Shown here one piece after another: positions 1 through 10,724 of a stretch of DNA of 64,000 nt (the first letter of the stretch is position 1; each line of letters begins with the position of its first letter). The notes below the pieces were generated by a model, which had not been told where the DNA came from, ran no database searches, and saw only the letters and a program-made list of their open reading frames with translations. The DNA comes from Diogma glabrata. Its lineage: Eukaryota; Arthropoda; Insecta; Diptera; Cylindrotomidae. Position numbers and translations under genes: made by a program. The stretch lies in assembly GCA_963693315.1 (NCBI GenBank), contig OY856187.1:41095242-41159241 (forward strand), given 5' to 3'.

Positions 1-2118
1 GGTGATTTTCAACAATTCGTTGATATAAATCAAAAATAGGGTTGGGGACAATACTGAGCCTTGGGGTACACCAGCGTTAATTAGTTTAGACTCAGAAGAA
101 TATCCGTCTAAGGTTACCGAAATGTATCGGTCGGATAGAAAATTTTGAATCAGCTTCACAACATTGGGATGAAAACCGTACGCAACGAGCTTGTTGATTA
201 AGTTGGCATGCCAGACTCGATCGAATGCCTTGGAGATGTCTAAAACGATAACGTATGTTTCACCACCTTTATCAAGTATGCTGTTCCAACAATGCGCTAC
301 ATAGTTTAATAGATCGGTAGTTGATCTTTTGTTTCGAAAACCGTATTGGCTGTCGGATATTAAATGATTTTCTTCCAGAAATTTTGAAATATGTGTATTA
401 ATATAATGCTCATAGACTTTGGATAGGACCGATAGTAAAGCTATTGGCCTATAATTTGAGATATCGGATCTTGGTCCCTTTTTGGGGACGGGCTGGACAT
501 TTGCCAACTTCCAGCACGAGGGAAATATACCAGATTTGTAGGATTGGTAGAATATTTTAGTTAAAGTTGGTGCAAGTTCTTTGGAAAAGGTTTTTAAAAT
601 AATGGGTGGAATATTGTCCATTCCTGATGCTTTGTTGATGTTTAACCCCTTTAAAAGTTTAGCGACTATTTTGGGTTTGAAGTGAAGTTCATTCATATTA
701 ACTCCTGAAGACTGGATTTGGGGTATTTCTTTAGGAGTTTCCAAAACAGTGGAGTTCAGAGCAAAGCGTTCAGCGAACAAGTTAGCTTTTCTTGCGGGAT
801 CATTGACGATTAAATCACCATCAATAATAGGGGGAATAGAAAATTTTGTACCAGAATTTAAAGAATTAATGGCACTGTAGAAACTCTTGTCAGAAACAGA
901 CATAGACGTAAGTTTTGAGGCTTTCGCTCTGTCAATTTCGGACTTTTCGTTTGAGATAATCTGATTAGATATTTTGTTGGCCTTTAGATATTGGGATCGA
1001 TTAGTGGGAGTTTTGTTATGAATCCAAATATTAAATGATCTACGTTTGTTTCTAAGTGCCGTTTTGGCAGCTTTCGAATACAAGTATTTTTGTTTGGGTT
1101 TTACTATGGAGAAAGGGACAAATTTATTGATAGCAAATTGGATGGTTTCTGTAAAGTTTTGAGCAGAAACATTTACATTGTCAGTGTAAAAACAATGACG
1201 GTCGAAAGGGAAACCATGGAAAAAATTTTGAAGACCACTCTTATCCATTTTTGAGTAGTGAAATATTTTACGGGGTTTGGGAGCTTTAGTTTTAAGTAAA
1301 TCAGTTTTGATAACTGATGAGATTAAATAATGATCAGAATTTCCAATACTACCTTTCGCAACATCGACACTCGTAATATCTGGCATTGTGGTAAGATAGA
1401 GATCTAGTAGAAAACTATTATCACCGCCATTACGGGGAGTGAAAGTCGGGCTTTTTACAATTTGGAATAGGCCCTGAGACGCGGCAAAAATTTCTGCCAG
1501 TTTTCCACTATTGTCAACATCGTCGGTCGATTTGGAGAATTCCAACCATGATTTGTTGTGGACGTTGAAGTCACCGGTAACGATAACTTCACAATTAGGG
1601 GACTTTGCTCTAATCTCGTCCATAATTTTTGTCAGTATATTAAAAAAGTTTGGGTTACGTTTGTTGGGGGACCGGTATAAAGCTATTGTAAAAAAAGTCA
1701 TTTCTGGAAGACAAATCTTTAAAACAATTGTATTGAAGCCGTCACCGTGTAGTTCAAAATTTGGAAAGCGCGTGTACGCAACACTCTCATGAATGAATGC
1801 GCATACGCCCTGATGGAGTTTGAAAGCTGATTCGAGCCTATATTTGGAATTAAGCGATTCTATAAAGAGAAAATTTTCAGAAACTTGTGTTTCTGTAAGG
1901 AATAGAATGTTCGGTTTGTCGTGCTCAAGATGATGTTGCACGTGGTCATGGTTAGCGTTCAATCCGCAGATGTTTTGAACATGTATTTTAAAATTTTTTA
2001 TTGATTCATATATGTTTTGTCCCTGCAAATTCCGTGGACATGCCGCTTTATGGGCGGGTGGATTGCGCAAATTTGCTTTACCACTTGCAGACTTATTTTT
2101 TTTCGGTTGTACTGCCAT
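1..2118 (-). CDS. LINE ORF: endonuclease + reverse transcriptase, cut by left edge
   Basis: Reading from the ATG at 2118 leftward, the frame stays open for 706 codons to the window edge. A short basic N-terminus (about 35 aa) is followed by an apurinic-type endonuclease/exonuclease/phosphatase domain: GDFNVHNKSW near residue 180 and SDHYL near 262. The reverse transcriptase follows: YGFRNKRST near 592, DISKAFDRVW (first catalytic Asp) near 623 and GVPQGSVLSP near 681. The second catalytic motif and C-terminus lie outside the window. The style is that of Jockey-superfamily non-LTR retrotransposons of insects, which copy their RNA at a nicked target. No gag-like ORF1 is visible upstream (2119-2760). 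No stop or frameshift was found, so the copy may be young. It is a different family from the LINE at 56479-60539, though the two are clearly related. Confidence 0.92.
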   Translation of the reverse strand, partial: MAVQPKKNKSASGKANLRNPPAHKAACPRNLQGQNIYESIKNFKIHVQNICGLNANHDHVQHHLEHDKPNILFLTETQVSENFLFIESLNSKYRLESAFKLHQGVCAFIHESVAYTRFPNFELHGDGFNTIVLKICLPEMTFFTIALYRSPNKRNPNFFNILTKIMDEIRAKSPNCEVIVTGDFNVHNKSWLEFSKSTDDVDNSGKLAEIFAASQGLFQIVKSPTFTPRNGGDNSFLLDLYLTTMPDITSVDVAKGSIGNSDHYLISSVIKTDLLKTKAPKPRKIFHYSKMDKSGLQNFFHGFPFDRHCFYTDNVNVSAQNFTETIQFAINKFVPFSIVKPKQKYLYSKAAKTALRNKRRSFNIWIHNKTPTNRSQYLKANKISNQIISNEKSEIDRAKASKLTSMSVSDKSFYSAINSLNSGTKFSIPPIIDGDLIVNDPARKANLFAERFALNSTVLETPKEIPQIQSSGVNMNELHFKPKIVAKLLKGLNINKASGMDNIPPIILKTFSKELAPTLTKIFYQSYKSGIFPSCWKLANVQPVPKKGPRSDISNYRPIALLSVLSKVYEHYINTHISKFLEENHLISDSQYGFRNKRSTTDLLNYVAHCWNSILDKGGETYVIVLDISKAFDRVWHANLINKLVAYGFHPNVVKLIQNFLSDRYISVTLDGYSSESKLINAGVPQGSVLSPTLFLIYINELLKIT

Positions 2119-2760
2119 ATATATATATCAAAATGTTTATTTTATTTTTTTGTGTTTTATTTTAAAATGCATAACTAAGTAAAAAATCCTATCATACTAC
2201 AAAATATGACATATGCCAATATTTCATGATAAGATGAAGAAATAATAACAAAATAATAAGTGAAAAGCAAATTGTGAGAAATTTGCAGAAAACAAAACAA
2301 AACTAAATGCCAATAATCCAGCTGATGCAGCGCACCCCAGACGCACCGCCCACCACTTCAATCGAGGCACAAAGCCCACACATAACTACGTGTTGGTTCG
2401 ATTCCTCGGAAGAGCTAATGAGCGGTACCGCTACGGAACGCTGCCCAGCTAAGACTGAAAGTGCTGCCGTTGACTAATTAAAGTTCGTCCGCCAGCACCC
2501 TAAGATATCATCTTGGCTAATGACATCTCCTGCCATTGCCAGTGGTATGTGATATCTCACGCTAACTCATATGTCAATGGCAGGGACTGGAGTACGCAGG
2601 GTAGTCAGACCCGTAGATCAACATTGATCATAATCGATCAAAATCGATCCCTCCTGCGGCTTTAAATTAAATTACTAACAAACCAAAAATGCTTAGATTA
2701 AACAAATTTCTCAAAACAAAATTTCACAAAACGCATGGCTGTAAATATATGTATGTTTAC
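2119..2760. other. GC-richer leader/repeat segment upstream of the LINE
   Basis: No gene. The block at about 2320-2655 is much richer in GC than its surroundings. Its right half (about 2500-2655) is a copy of the dispersed repeat also found near 25985 and 37940. It may be the LINE 5' leader or a separate insertion. A motif GGTTCGATTCC near 2394 resembles a pol III B box, but no convincing A box was seen. Confidence 0.5.
2500..2655 (+). repeat. Dispersed repeat family A, copy 1
   Basis: Shares an ordered set of blocks with 37938-38110: CCTAAGATATCA, TTGCCAGTGGTAT, GATATCTCA, GCTAACTCATATG, GCAGGGAC, CCATAGATCAA-like and TCCTGCGG. The order is the same in both, with moderate divergence. The nature of the element is unknown. 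Confidence 0.7.
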
Positions 2761-2779
2761 TTTGGGAAATAGACATAAT

Positions 2780-3112
2780 AAATTTTTTATTCGCCTACTA
2801 ATTAAAGTGTTAATTTATTACTGTAATTTGCGGCCTTAAAATGTCACCTTTTAACCATATATTTTGTTGTCATAGTTATGTCCAAATCAAAAAGTAAAAA
2901 ACATTTGTTTTGGTTTAAATTCTATGAAAAATAGAAATTTTTATCAAAGCAACTTTTCAATTCAAAATTTCTTAATCCAATCAAAATATTTGTTATTTTT
3001 AGTTTTCATAGTTATTCGAGTTCTTTGAAAAAATAACAAATATTTTGTCAAAGGTTACTTGTTCAGCATTTTGTTATTGCAAAATATATAAAATTTTAAA
3101 TTTTGATTTACA
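2780..3112 (+). repeat. Dispersed repeat family B, copy 1
   Basis: About 330 bp co-linear with 5778-6120: TTTTTTATTCGCC, then TTACTGTAATTTGCGGCC, TTTTGTTGTCATA, TTCTATGAAAAATAGAA and TTGTCAAAGGTTACTTGTTC. The right terminal inverted repeat seen in copy 2 is missing here. Confidence 0.75.
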
Positions 3113-3789
3113 CTGAAAAAAAACTTTTGACAACAGTTGCTATGTTTTATGTATAAATGTTTTATGTATCATTTATATGAGTGTATATGCGCCCGTTGCC
3201 ATACATTAGGATATTTCGTATGCGAAACAAAAGAACAATTATTTAATTCTTTAGCTCTTGTCATCATTTATATTTAAAAGATTATTAGATCGATACCAAT
3301 ATTTATCAGAATAATGATAGATTTTCAAATTTACATAAGAACCTGTATCAACTAGCCAGTGCCGAATAGCATAGAAAATGTATAAAATTTATGATACATA
3401 TACCTTTATTTTATCGTATGATTTCAAATTTAAATGATAAATAATCATTTATTTAAGACATCCATTCTTAAAATTTAATTGTGATTCAAATTATAAAATA
3501 TGGAGGGGCTGAAAACTCACAGCTCTGAGATATCAAGACTTCGGTCTGGGTTAAGAATTTTGATATAGTTTTCGGCAAAAACTTTTATGAGGACATGGTT
3601 TTTAGTTTTGGGCAGCGATGTATATCAAACATAACTCTTTGTTAAAATACAAGTATTTTTTTTAATCTCTGTTTAGAAATTTATTACAAAACTAACACGA
3701 AACATGAATACGATGCCGGAAAATTATAACAGATCATAAATTAACATAATTTAGTAAAAAGATGATACACTCAGCAAACTACTCAAAAA
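3113..3789. other. AT-rich spacer, nothing recognised
   Basis: No open frame of note, RNA gene or repeat structure was recognised in this stretch. Confidence 0.5.
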
Positions 3790-4480
3790 CCTCTCCATTT
3801 AGCGTTTCGAGAAAATATTGCAAAATCACAAATTCATATTTCTTTCAAAATTCCAAAATATTGTAAAAATTTAATAAAATCAAACGTTTTTCAAAATTCT
3901 AAAATAATTCCAAAAATCATTACAAAATCAAAGATTGAACTTTTTTAAAAATTCTGAAAATAATGCAAAAATTATAACAATATCAAAAATTGAAACTTTT
4001 TTCGAAAATGCCAAAAATATTCCAAAAACTAGAATAAAATCACAAATTTAAACTTTTTCTAAATTCTAAAATTATTCCGAAAATTCTTAAAAATTCAAAA
4101 CTTCAAACTTTTTCCAAAATTCTGAAAATTGCAAAAATTATAACAATATCAAAAATTGAAACTTTTTTTAAAATTCCAAAAATATTTAAAAAATTAGAAT
4201 AAAATCACAAATTTAAACTTTTTCTAAATTCTAATAATATTCCAAAAATTCTTAAAAATTCAAAACTTCAAACTTTTTCCAAAATTCTAAAAATATGGCA
4301 AAAATTATAACAATATCAAAAAATGAAACTTTTTCAAAATTTCAAAAATTTTAATAAAAACAAAAATTAAAAATTTTTCAAAATTTTAAAAATAATCCAA
4401 ATATTCTTACAAAATCAAAATTACAAACTTTTTTCAAAATTCCAAAAATATTTCATAAACTATAACAAATTCAAAAATTT
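3790..4480. repeat. Degenerate tandem repeat, ~55-bp unit in ~167-bp triplets
   Basis: AT-rich units of the form TTTTTCAAAATTCTAAAA followed by a TTCCAAAAAT-like block recur about every 55 bp. A variant containing TAACAATATCAAAAA recurs at 3975, 4141 and 4308, spacings of 166 and 167 bp. This indicates a higher-order repeat of three monomers. Confidence 0.75.
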
Positions 4481-4539
4481 CCATGTCACATTTACGTCAT
4501 TCAAACAGCTAAATTTTTTTTTTTCCAAAACATTGTCTA

Positions 4540-5320
4540 AATAAATAAATGAAATCATTTTTTTGACATACTTGACAATATTTTTTTCACAAATTTATAA
4601 TGCAATAAAATTCTCAATAATAATAATATCATGATCATTACATTTCATTTCATCCAAATAAATAATTTTATTATTTTCTAAAAAAAAAGAATTGAAAATC
4701 TTTCTTTTGACACACTTGACAACATTTTTTTGACAAACTTATAATGCCATAATTGTCTATAATAATAATAAAATTTCATGTCATACAGCTAATTAATTTT
4801 ATTTTTTCCAAAAAATTGGGTAAAAAAATAAATGAAAATCTTTCTTTTGACACACTTGACAACTATTTTTGACAAACTTATCATGCCATAATTCTCTATA
4901 ATAATAATAAAATTTCATATCAGACAAATAATTAATTTAATTTTTTCAAAAAATTGGGTAAAAAAATAAATCAAAATCTTTCTTTGGACACACCTGACAA
5001 CATTTTTTTGACAAAGTCATAATGCCATAATTCTCTATAATAATAATAAAATTTCATGTCATACAAATAATTAATTTAATTTTTTCCAAAAATTTGGGTA
5101 AAAAAATAAATAAAAATCTTTCTTTGACCCACTTGACCACATTTTTTTGACAAACTTATAATGCCATAGTTCTCAATAATAATAATAAAATTTCATGTCA
5201 TACAAATATTAATTTTATTTCTTCCAAAAAAGTTGGGTAAAAAATAAACCAAAATCTTTCTATTGACACACTTGACAACATTTTTTTGACAAAATTATAA
5301 TGCAATAATCTAGTTTTTTG
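4540..5320. repeat. Tandem repeat, ~139-bp unit, about five copies
   Basis: The motif ending in CACACTTGAC (or a close variant) ends near 4720, 4860, 4998, 5137 and 5276, giving spacings of 138-140 bp. Each unit also holds TTTTTTTGACAAACTTATAA, ATAATAATAAAATTTCAT and a TTGGGTAAAAAAATAAA block. Confidence 0.85.
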
Positions 5321-5777
5321 TCTCAAATATCAATCCCGATTACCAAAATTTCTACAAATTCAATGTTTCTATTCGTAATCACTTAAAATGAACGTTTTTT
5401 AAGCCAAAAATATGCAATTTTCCTTGTTTTGACACACCTGACGATTTTTTTGACACACTTTCGGTACAGTTATCGAACACATCGTCCTTTCGGCTCTTTC
5501 TATTAAGTAAACCTGTTTTTAAGAAAAACAAATTTTTTGAAATCCGTCCAGCGGTTTTCTAGATATCGTAGGTTGTGACGGCCGGCAGACAGACATACAT
5601 TTTTTTTTTTGCTTTTTTAGAATCAGTAGGTCCTAAAACGTCGAGAAATGCCAAAAATGGTGGGGGTATGAATCTCACTTTCGGCTCATGAATGCAATAC
5701 TTAGGTTTTTTCAAAACCGAAGTAAAACGGCCTACTTGAATCGTAAAATTGTATTTTACGGTATACTCGTACAAAAA
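5321..5777. other. Intergenic; transposon-like 3' motif
   Basis: No gene. The piece at about 5535-5615 (AAATCCGTCCAGCGGTTTTC followed by GACGGCCGGCAGACAGACA) resembles sequence seen near the 3' ends of some insect non-LTR elements. This resemblance is from memory and is weak evidence. Confidence 0.3.
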
Positions 5778-6163
5778 TACATTTTTTATTCGCCTTCAAA
5801 TTAAAGTGTTACTTTATTACTGTAATTTGCGGCCTTAAAGTGTCACGTTTTAACTATTTATTTTGTTGTCATATTTACGTCCCAAAAATGTAAAAAGCAT
5901 TTGTATTTGTTAAAATTCTATGAAAAATAGAATTTTTTATTAAAGCAACCCTTAAATTCAAATTTTCATTATCCAATTAAAATAGTTGTTATCATTTGTT
6001 GTCATGGTTATACAATAATTTGAAAAAAAAAAAAAAACAAATATTTTGTCAAAGGTTACTTGTTCCACATATTTTATTGTAAAATTTATGCAATTTTATA
6101 ATTTTAAATTAAAGTAAACAAATATCTTTAAAATATTTTGCTTGCGGCGAATAAAAAATAGTA
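5778..6163. mobile_element. Dispersed repeat family B, copy 2 (MITE-like)
   Basis: Homologous to 2780-3112. The left end reads ATTTTTTATTCGCC and the right end GGCGAATAAAAAAT, a perfect short inverted repeat, which suggests a roughly 385-bp non-autonomous DNA element. A more diverged relative lies at about 5.57 x 10 kb (55735-55930). Confidence 0.6.
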
Positions 6164-6298
6164 TAAGATGCACGGACGTAAGCTCGGCTAGCGCCTCGAT
6201 TGCAAACTTCACACCCGTCCAAAATCTTTAGCTTTACGTCCTACCTAGCATCATAATGTACTATTTTGGTTTGTTCAAAACTAAACAAGATAATATAA

Positions 6299-6556
6299 TT
6301 TTTTAAAAATAATGAATGAAAAAGCACCTTATTCTTGCTTAATGAGTTTATTTTAATTATTTTTTATTTTTTACTATATATGCATTTCGAAAGCTATGCT
6401 TTCATCATCTGTAGTATATAAATACTCCGAGTTTTTATATACTACAGATGATGAAAGCATAGCTTTTGAAATGTGTATATAGTAAAAAATGAAAAATAAT
6501 AAAACTCAGTAAACAAGAATAAGGTGCTTTTTCATTCATTATTTTTAAAAAATACA
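6299..6556. mobile_element. Hairpin element, ~120-bp arms
   Basis: The left arm begins TTTTTTAAAAATAATGAATG and the right arm ends with its reverse complement. The arms also match through AAAAAGCACCTTATTCTTG and AGCTATGCTTTCATCATCTG. The central spacer is under 15 bp. It looks like a fold-back or MITE-type insertion with few arm differences. Confidence 0.85.
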
Positions 6557-7023
6557 TATTAAAACTAAAATTTCCAAACATTAAAATAAAAATATATTTT
6601 TAATATAAATCAAAGCAAGCTGATTTTTTTATACGTACTTTGGTTGTTGTCGTGGTTAATATATTTTTTAAATCAACATTTGATTAAAATTGCAAAACCT
6701 ACTTGATAAAATAATATTCAGGTTTATTAAAGAAAAATCAGGATAGACTTTAAATTAATCTACATCTCTGGAAAATTTTAATAATAAGTAACAGCTAAAA
6801 TTTTTTAAAATGAAATATCTTTGATAACAAAACAAAGTGATTGTCTTTCTGTGTACGTTCGCTCTCCAGAGAAATCTATAGCATGACGAAGTCGGAAGTT
6901 TTGCAGCAGGTCATCGAGGGCTTCTAAAACACCTCGAACACCGATATGCTTAAAATTATTTAATTTTTAATCAAATTTCATTTTATTTACTCAGTGACAA
7001 CTTTGACCGATTTCGGTGAATAA

Positions 7024-7222
7024 GGCCCGCTATACACTTGAGCTAAGCTATGCGAACTATGCGAACTATTTTTTTTGTATATAACGTAATCAAATGGATG
7101 ACTATACACTTGAGCAAAGCTATATGCTTAGCTCAAGTGTATAGTCATCCATTTGATTACGTTATATACAAAAAACATAGTTCGCATAGTTCGCATAGCT
7201 TAGCTCAAGTGTATAACGGGCC
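7024..7222. mobile_element. PIF/Harbinger-type MITE, nearly perfect palindrome
   Basis: The element starts GGCCCGCTATACACTTGAGC and ends with the reverse complement of nearly the same sequence. The arms match over almost their whole ~98 bp. It is flanked by TAA at 7021-7023 and 7223-7225, the 3-bp target duplication expected for PIF/Harbinger elements. The short motif TATACACTTGAGC occurs four times, twice per arm. It has no coding capacity. Confidence 0.85.
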
Positions 7223-7225
7223 TAA

Positions 7226-7611
7226 AACTTTCATGAAATTAAAAAATAAAAGGATAATGTGACCAAAAATAACATAAATATGGTGAATGTCATTTGCCAA
7301 GATTTATGGTAAGTAATTTTTCTGAATTTCAAAAAGCATAGGGTTATTCTTAATCCTTGTGTATATTTTGTAAATTTTTGTCGAAATGTTTGTCCAAGTA
7401 ATATTCACTATATATCCAGTAAACATTCCTTTAGATCCATTGTTCGATTAACCTCAAATATCAGCACCGTGTATGTTATAATTTCTTGTTTCAGTTTATA
7501 ATTCATTCAATAACACTTGTAACATCTCATTTCTATGGATTCAAAAAATCATAGATTGATTATTTTACAAGTATTTACTATTTTTGCACAAAAAAATATC
7601 GACTTTTTGTC
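7226..7611. other. AT-rich spacer, nothing recognised
   Basis: Between the Harbinger MITE and the CACTA-like element. No gene or repeat structure was recognised. Confidence 0.5.
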
Positions 7612-8122
7612 CACAGAGAAAAATATGATTCTAGTATCAAAATATGGAATATTTTGATATAGATTTTTTCGAGTTTTATTAAATCAAAAAAAAATTTTCT
7701 TGTTGCAAATAAAAATATTTCATGATAAATGAAAATCATTTGATACAAAAAGTTATTTCATTTAATGATGTTAAAAACTTTATCTTAAATCATAGAGAGA
7801 AAATATTTACAAAATAAAACAAACATTTTTCAATACAAGAAACTCTTTAAATTAAATCAAATGTTTATATTTTAACACAAGAAAAACGATATAATTTTCA
7901 TTAATTTCTCAATATCTATAATTTTTATTTTGAAACAAATAAATAAACTGCATTTAAATCAAAATGTTACTTTATTTGAATCATTATTTGTAAATCAAAT
8001 ATGAACCAAACAATTTTAGCACTAGATTAAATAAATTATTCAATAATTTATTCAAAACAATTAATATTTTAAGAAAATACAATTTTAAACTAATAATTGA
8101 GACGATGAACATATTTTGATAG

Positions 8123-8129
8123 TATATAA
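8123..8129 (+). promoter_or_regulatory. TATA box of the transposase gene
   Basis: TATATAA lies about 75 bp before the transposase ATG, placing a transcription start near 8150-8160 with a short 5' leader. Spacing and sequence fit a pol II core promoter inside the transposon. Confidence 0.5.
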
Positions 8130-8201
8130 GAAGCTCAATTCATTTGTGTTTATTGCTGTAATTAATTTATATTGATTTGATTTTTTGTAAACTTTACTAT
8201 A

Positions 8202-10724
8202 ATGTATAAATGTTTTAATTGTGAAAGTGAATTTGCAATTGTTGAACAACTATTAAAACATATTCAATACTTGCATAATGCGAAATCAGGCGAAATATTC
8301 AGATGCGCTCAGAACAGTTGTGGCCAAACATTCAACGATATTCATAGGTATATAAGACATTTAAAAAACCATCATAAAAATGATACTGAAATAAACCAAT
8401 TCGATGAAAATTTTACACATGAAATACAAACTAAAATAAAATCTCAAAATATTGAGTCAAAGAAAGAAAATGTTTATACTGAAACTGCAGCCCAACACAA
8501 TATTTTGAATGAAAATCTTCAAGCCGATGAACCCATTGGCAATTTAATCTCTGATATCGATACAGGAAATTTTCATACTGTGAGTTTCTCAGAACAAATA
8601 AAAAACGTAAAAGATATTATTAAAAACTCAGCTTTAAAAATTGTATGTAAACTACATAGCCAGAGCAATATAACAAATAAGCAAGTTACAGACATTATCG
8701 CAGATGTAACTGAACTATTGTTGACAGAAATGTTTTCTAGTTTAAAAGAATTGCTGAAAACTGATTTTAATCTTTGTAAAGAATCGGAATTATTTGGATT
8801 GTTGGATTTTTTTTCTAACCCGTTTGTAGATTTTCAGACTGAATACAAATTTCAAAAATATCTAACAATAAATAATATTAATCTGCCACCTAAAAAATTT
8901 ATTATAAATACACAGATAAAAGAAACTATAGAAAAAGGCAAAAGTGTCATTAAAGAAGTTAAAAGTGGAGGAGCCATTATGCCTATTAAATATCAAATCA
9001 AAAAATTTTTTCAGAAACCTGGCTTACTGGAAGCTACCATTCTCCATCAACATAAATTATTACAAGAGGATACACTATCGAACTTTATTCAAGGTCAGCT
9101 TTTCCAAAAGAAATCATCAATAATAAATAAAGAGAACATAATACCTTTCTTTTTATACTATGACGACTTCGAGACCAATGATCCATTGGGCAGTCATACG
9201 GGTAGTCAATCTATCGGAGCTTTTTATTATACATTTCCTACAATACTCGAAAATGCTAGTAGACTAGAAAATATTTTTATAGCAATGCTTGTAAAAACTA
9301 AATTCCTGAAAGAATACGGTTTTAACAATGCTCTGCATTTATTAGTAAACGAACTAAAATCGCTTGAAGTAGATGGACTTTTGATTGAAAATGGTAATGA
9401 AGCAAAAAGAGTTTATTTTGTTATGGGCATAGTAACAGGAGATAATTTAGCACTAAATTCTGTGCTTGGTTTCGCAAAATCGTTTGCACATAACTACTTT
9501 TGTCGCTTTTGTGAAATGAAAAAGGATGAATCAGTTTTAAGTGTTCATGAAGATAAAACTAAAATGAGGAATAAAAGTGTATATGAAACTTGCGTACAGA
9601 ATCTAAATGATGAAACATATAAATCAACTGGAATTAGATATGAAAGTATTTTAAATACAATAGAAACCTTTCATATTACTGAAAATTTTTCCGTCGATTT
9701 TATGCACGATATGCTAGAAGGGGTTATAAAATATGGGCTGACTCACTGCTTGCAATATTTTATATTAGAAAAAAAATATTTTACATTACAATTTTTCAAC
9801 GACCGCGTACAGTATTTTCAATATGGTGAAATTGAAGCATCGAATCGTCCAGCAGTAATTAAAATTGAAAATATAAAACAAAAAAAAATTAGTATGTCTG
9901 CCAGAGAAACCTATTGTTTTTTTAATTATTTTTTGATCTACGTTGGTGTTCAAGTTCCATCAACTGATTCAAAATGGAAATATCTACACATTCTTCAGCA
10001 AATGACTGAACAAATGCTTTTAAAAAAATACAAATTGATAGATATAGAGAATTTGGAAAAAATTATAGCTAAACATAACACATTATATATAAAAGAATTT
10101 CAAGATAATCTAAAACCAAAGCATCATCATCTAATCCATTATCCCGAAATAATAAAAATGTCAGGACCACCAAAGCAAATGTGGTGTATGCGATTTGAAT
10201 CAAAGCACCGTGAGTTAAAATTTTATACAAATGCAACATCTACGAGGCATAATTTGCCTCTCTCTCTAGCCAAAAAATGTAGTTCTAAATTTGCTTACAT
10301 GATTTTAAATAATAAAACCACCGGAAACACACAAGTGGTTAAAGGAAATTTACAAAATATTAAAACAAAACACTATTTTAATAGCACGGAATTGCTATTT
10401 AACATACAAAAAGATAGTTTTTTTATGTGTGCAAGCCACATCGAATATAAAGGAACTGCATATAAAATTGGATATTACATCTCTATCGATGATATTGATA
10501 AGTGTTTCTATGCAATTGTTGATATGATAGTAATCAAAAGTAAAGTATTCCTGGTGTTAGATAAAATCGGTTCAATGTACGACAACCATTACCGTTGTTT
10601 CATAATTGGAGATAGTCTAAAAGAATACAAATGCGTTGACATGGATTATATTACCCTATCAAAGCCATTCAACAGTTTTAAACTTGCCGACAGACGTCTT
10701 GGTTTTAAAAATTCAAGTTTATAA
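8202..10724 (+). CDS. TNP2-type transposase with N-terminal zinc fingers
   Basis: A single-exon 840-aa protein. Two C2H2-like fingers lie at about residues 2-25 (YKCFNCESEF then H-x4-H) and 33-58 (FRCAQNSCGQTF then HLKNHH). The catalytic core follows the order of the TNP2/CACTA transposases: YYDDFETNDPLGSHTGSQS at about 319-337 (candidate first Asp 321/322), GIVTGDNLALNSVLGF with Asp414 leading to FCRFCEMK (a CxxC knuckle), then VDFMHDMLEGV at 498-508 (Asp503 and Glu506 candidates). A C-terminal conserved block reads MWCMRFESKHRELK near 660-673. It should cut and rejoin the element ends in the nucleus. The start is the first ATG after the TATA box, directly ahead of finger 1. No stop, frameshift or obvious loss of a key residue is seen. 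The acidic assignment is inferred from motif order. Confidence 0.85.
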   Translation: MYKCFNCESEFAIVEQLLKHIQYLHNAKSGEIFRCAQNSCGQTFNDIHRYIRHLKNHHKNDTEINQFDENFTHEIQTKIKSQNIESKKENVYTETAAQHNILNENLQADEPIGNLISDIDTGNFHTVSFSEQIKNVKDIIKNSALKIVCKLHSQSNITNKQVTDIIADVTELLLTEMFSSLKELLKTDFNLCKESELFGLLDFFSNPFVDFQTEYKFQKYLTINNINLPPKKFIINTQIKETIEKGKSVIKEVKSGGAIMPIKYQIKKFFQKPGLLEATILHQHKLLQEDTLSNFIQGQLFQKKSSIINKENIIPFFLYYDDFETNDPLGSHTGSQSIGAFYYTFPTILENASRLENIFIAMLVKTKFLKEYGFNNALHLLVNELKSLEVDGLLIENGNEAKRVYFVMGIVTGDNLALNSVLGFAKSFAHNYFCRFCEMKKDESVLSVHEDKTKMRNKSVYETCVQNLNDETYKSTGIRYESILNTIETFHITENFSVDFMHDMLEGVIKYGLTHCLQYFILEKKYFTLQFFNDRVQYFQYGEIEASNRPAVIKIENIKQKKISMSARETYCFFNYFLIYVGVQVPSTDSKWKYLHILQQMTEQMLLKKYKLIDIENLEKIIAKHNTLYIKEFQDNLKPKHHHLIHYPEIIKMSGPPKQMWCMRFESKHRELKFYTNATSTRHNLPLSLAKKCSSKFAYMILNNKTTGNTQVVKGNLQNIKTKHYFNSTELLFNIQKDSFFMCASHIEYKGTAYKIGYYISIDDIDKCFYAIVDMIVIKSKVFLVLDKIGSMYDNHYRCFIIGDSLKEYKCVDMDYITLSKPFNSFKLADRRLGFKNSSL

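Noticed and set aside
1511..1792. 93-codon plus-strand frame
   Set aside because: Antisense shadow of the LINE endonuclease domain.
7050..7262. 70-codon plus-strand frame
   Set aside because: Reads straight through the Harbinger MITE palindrome.
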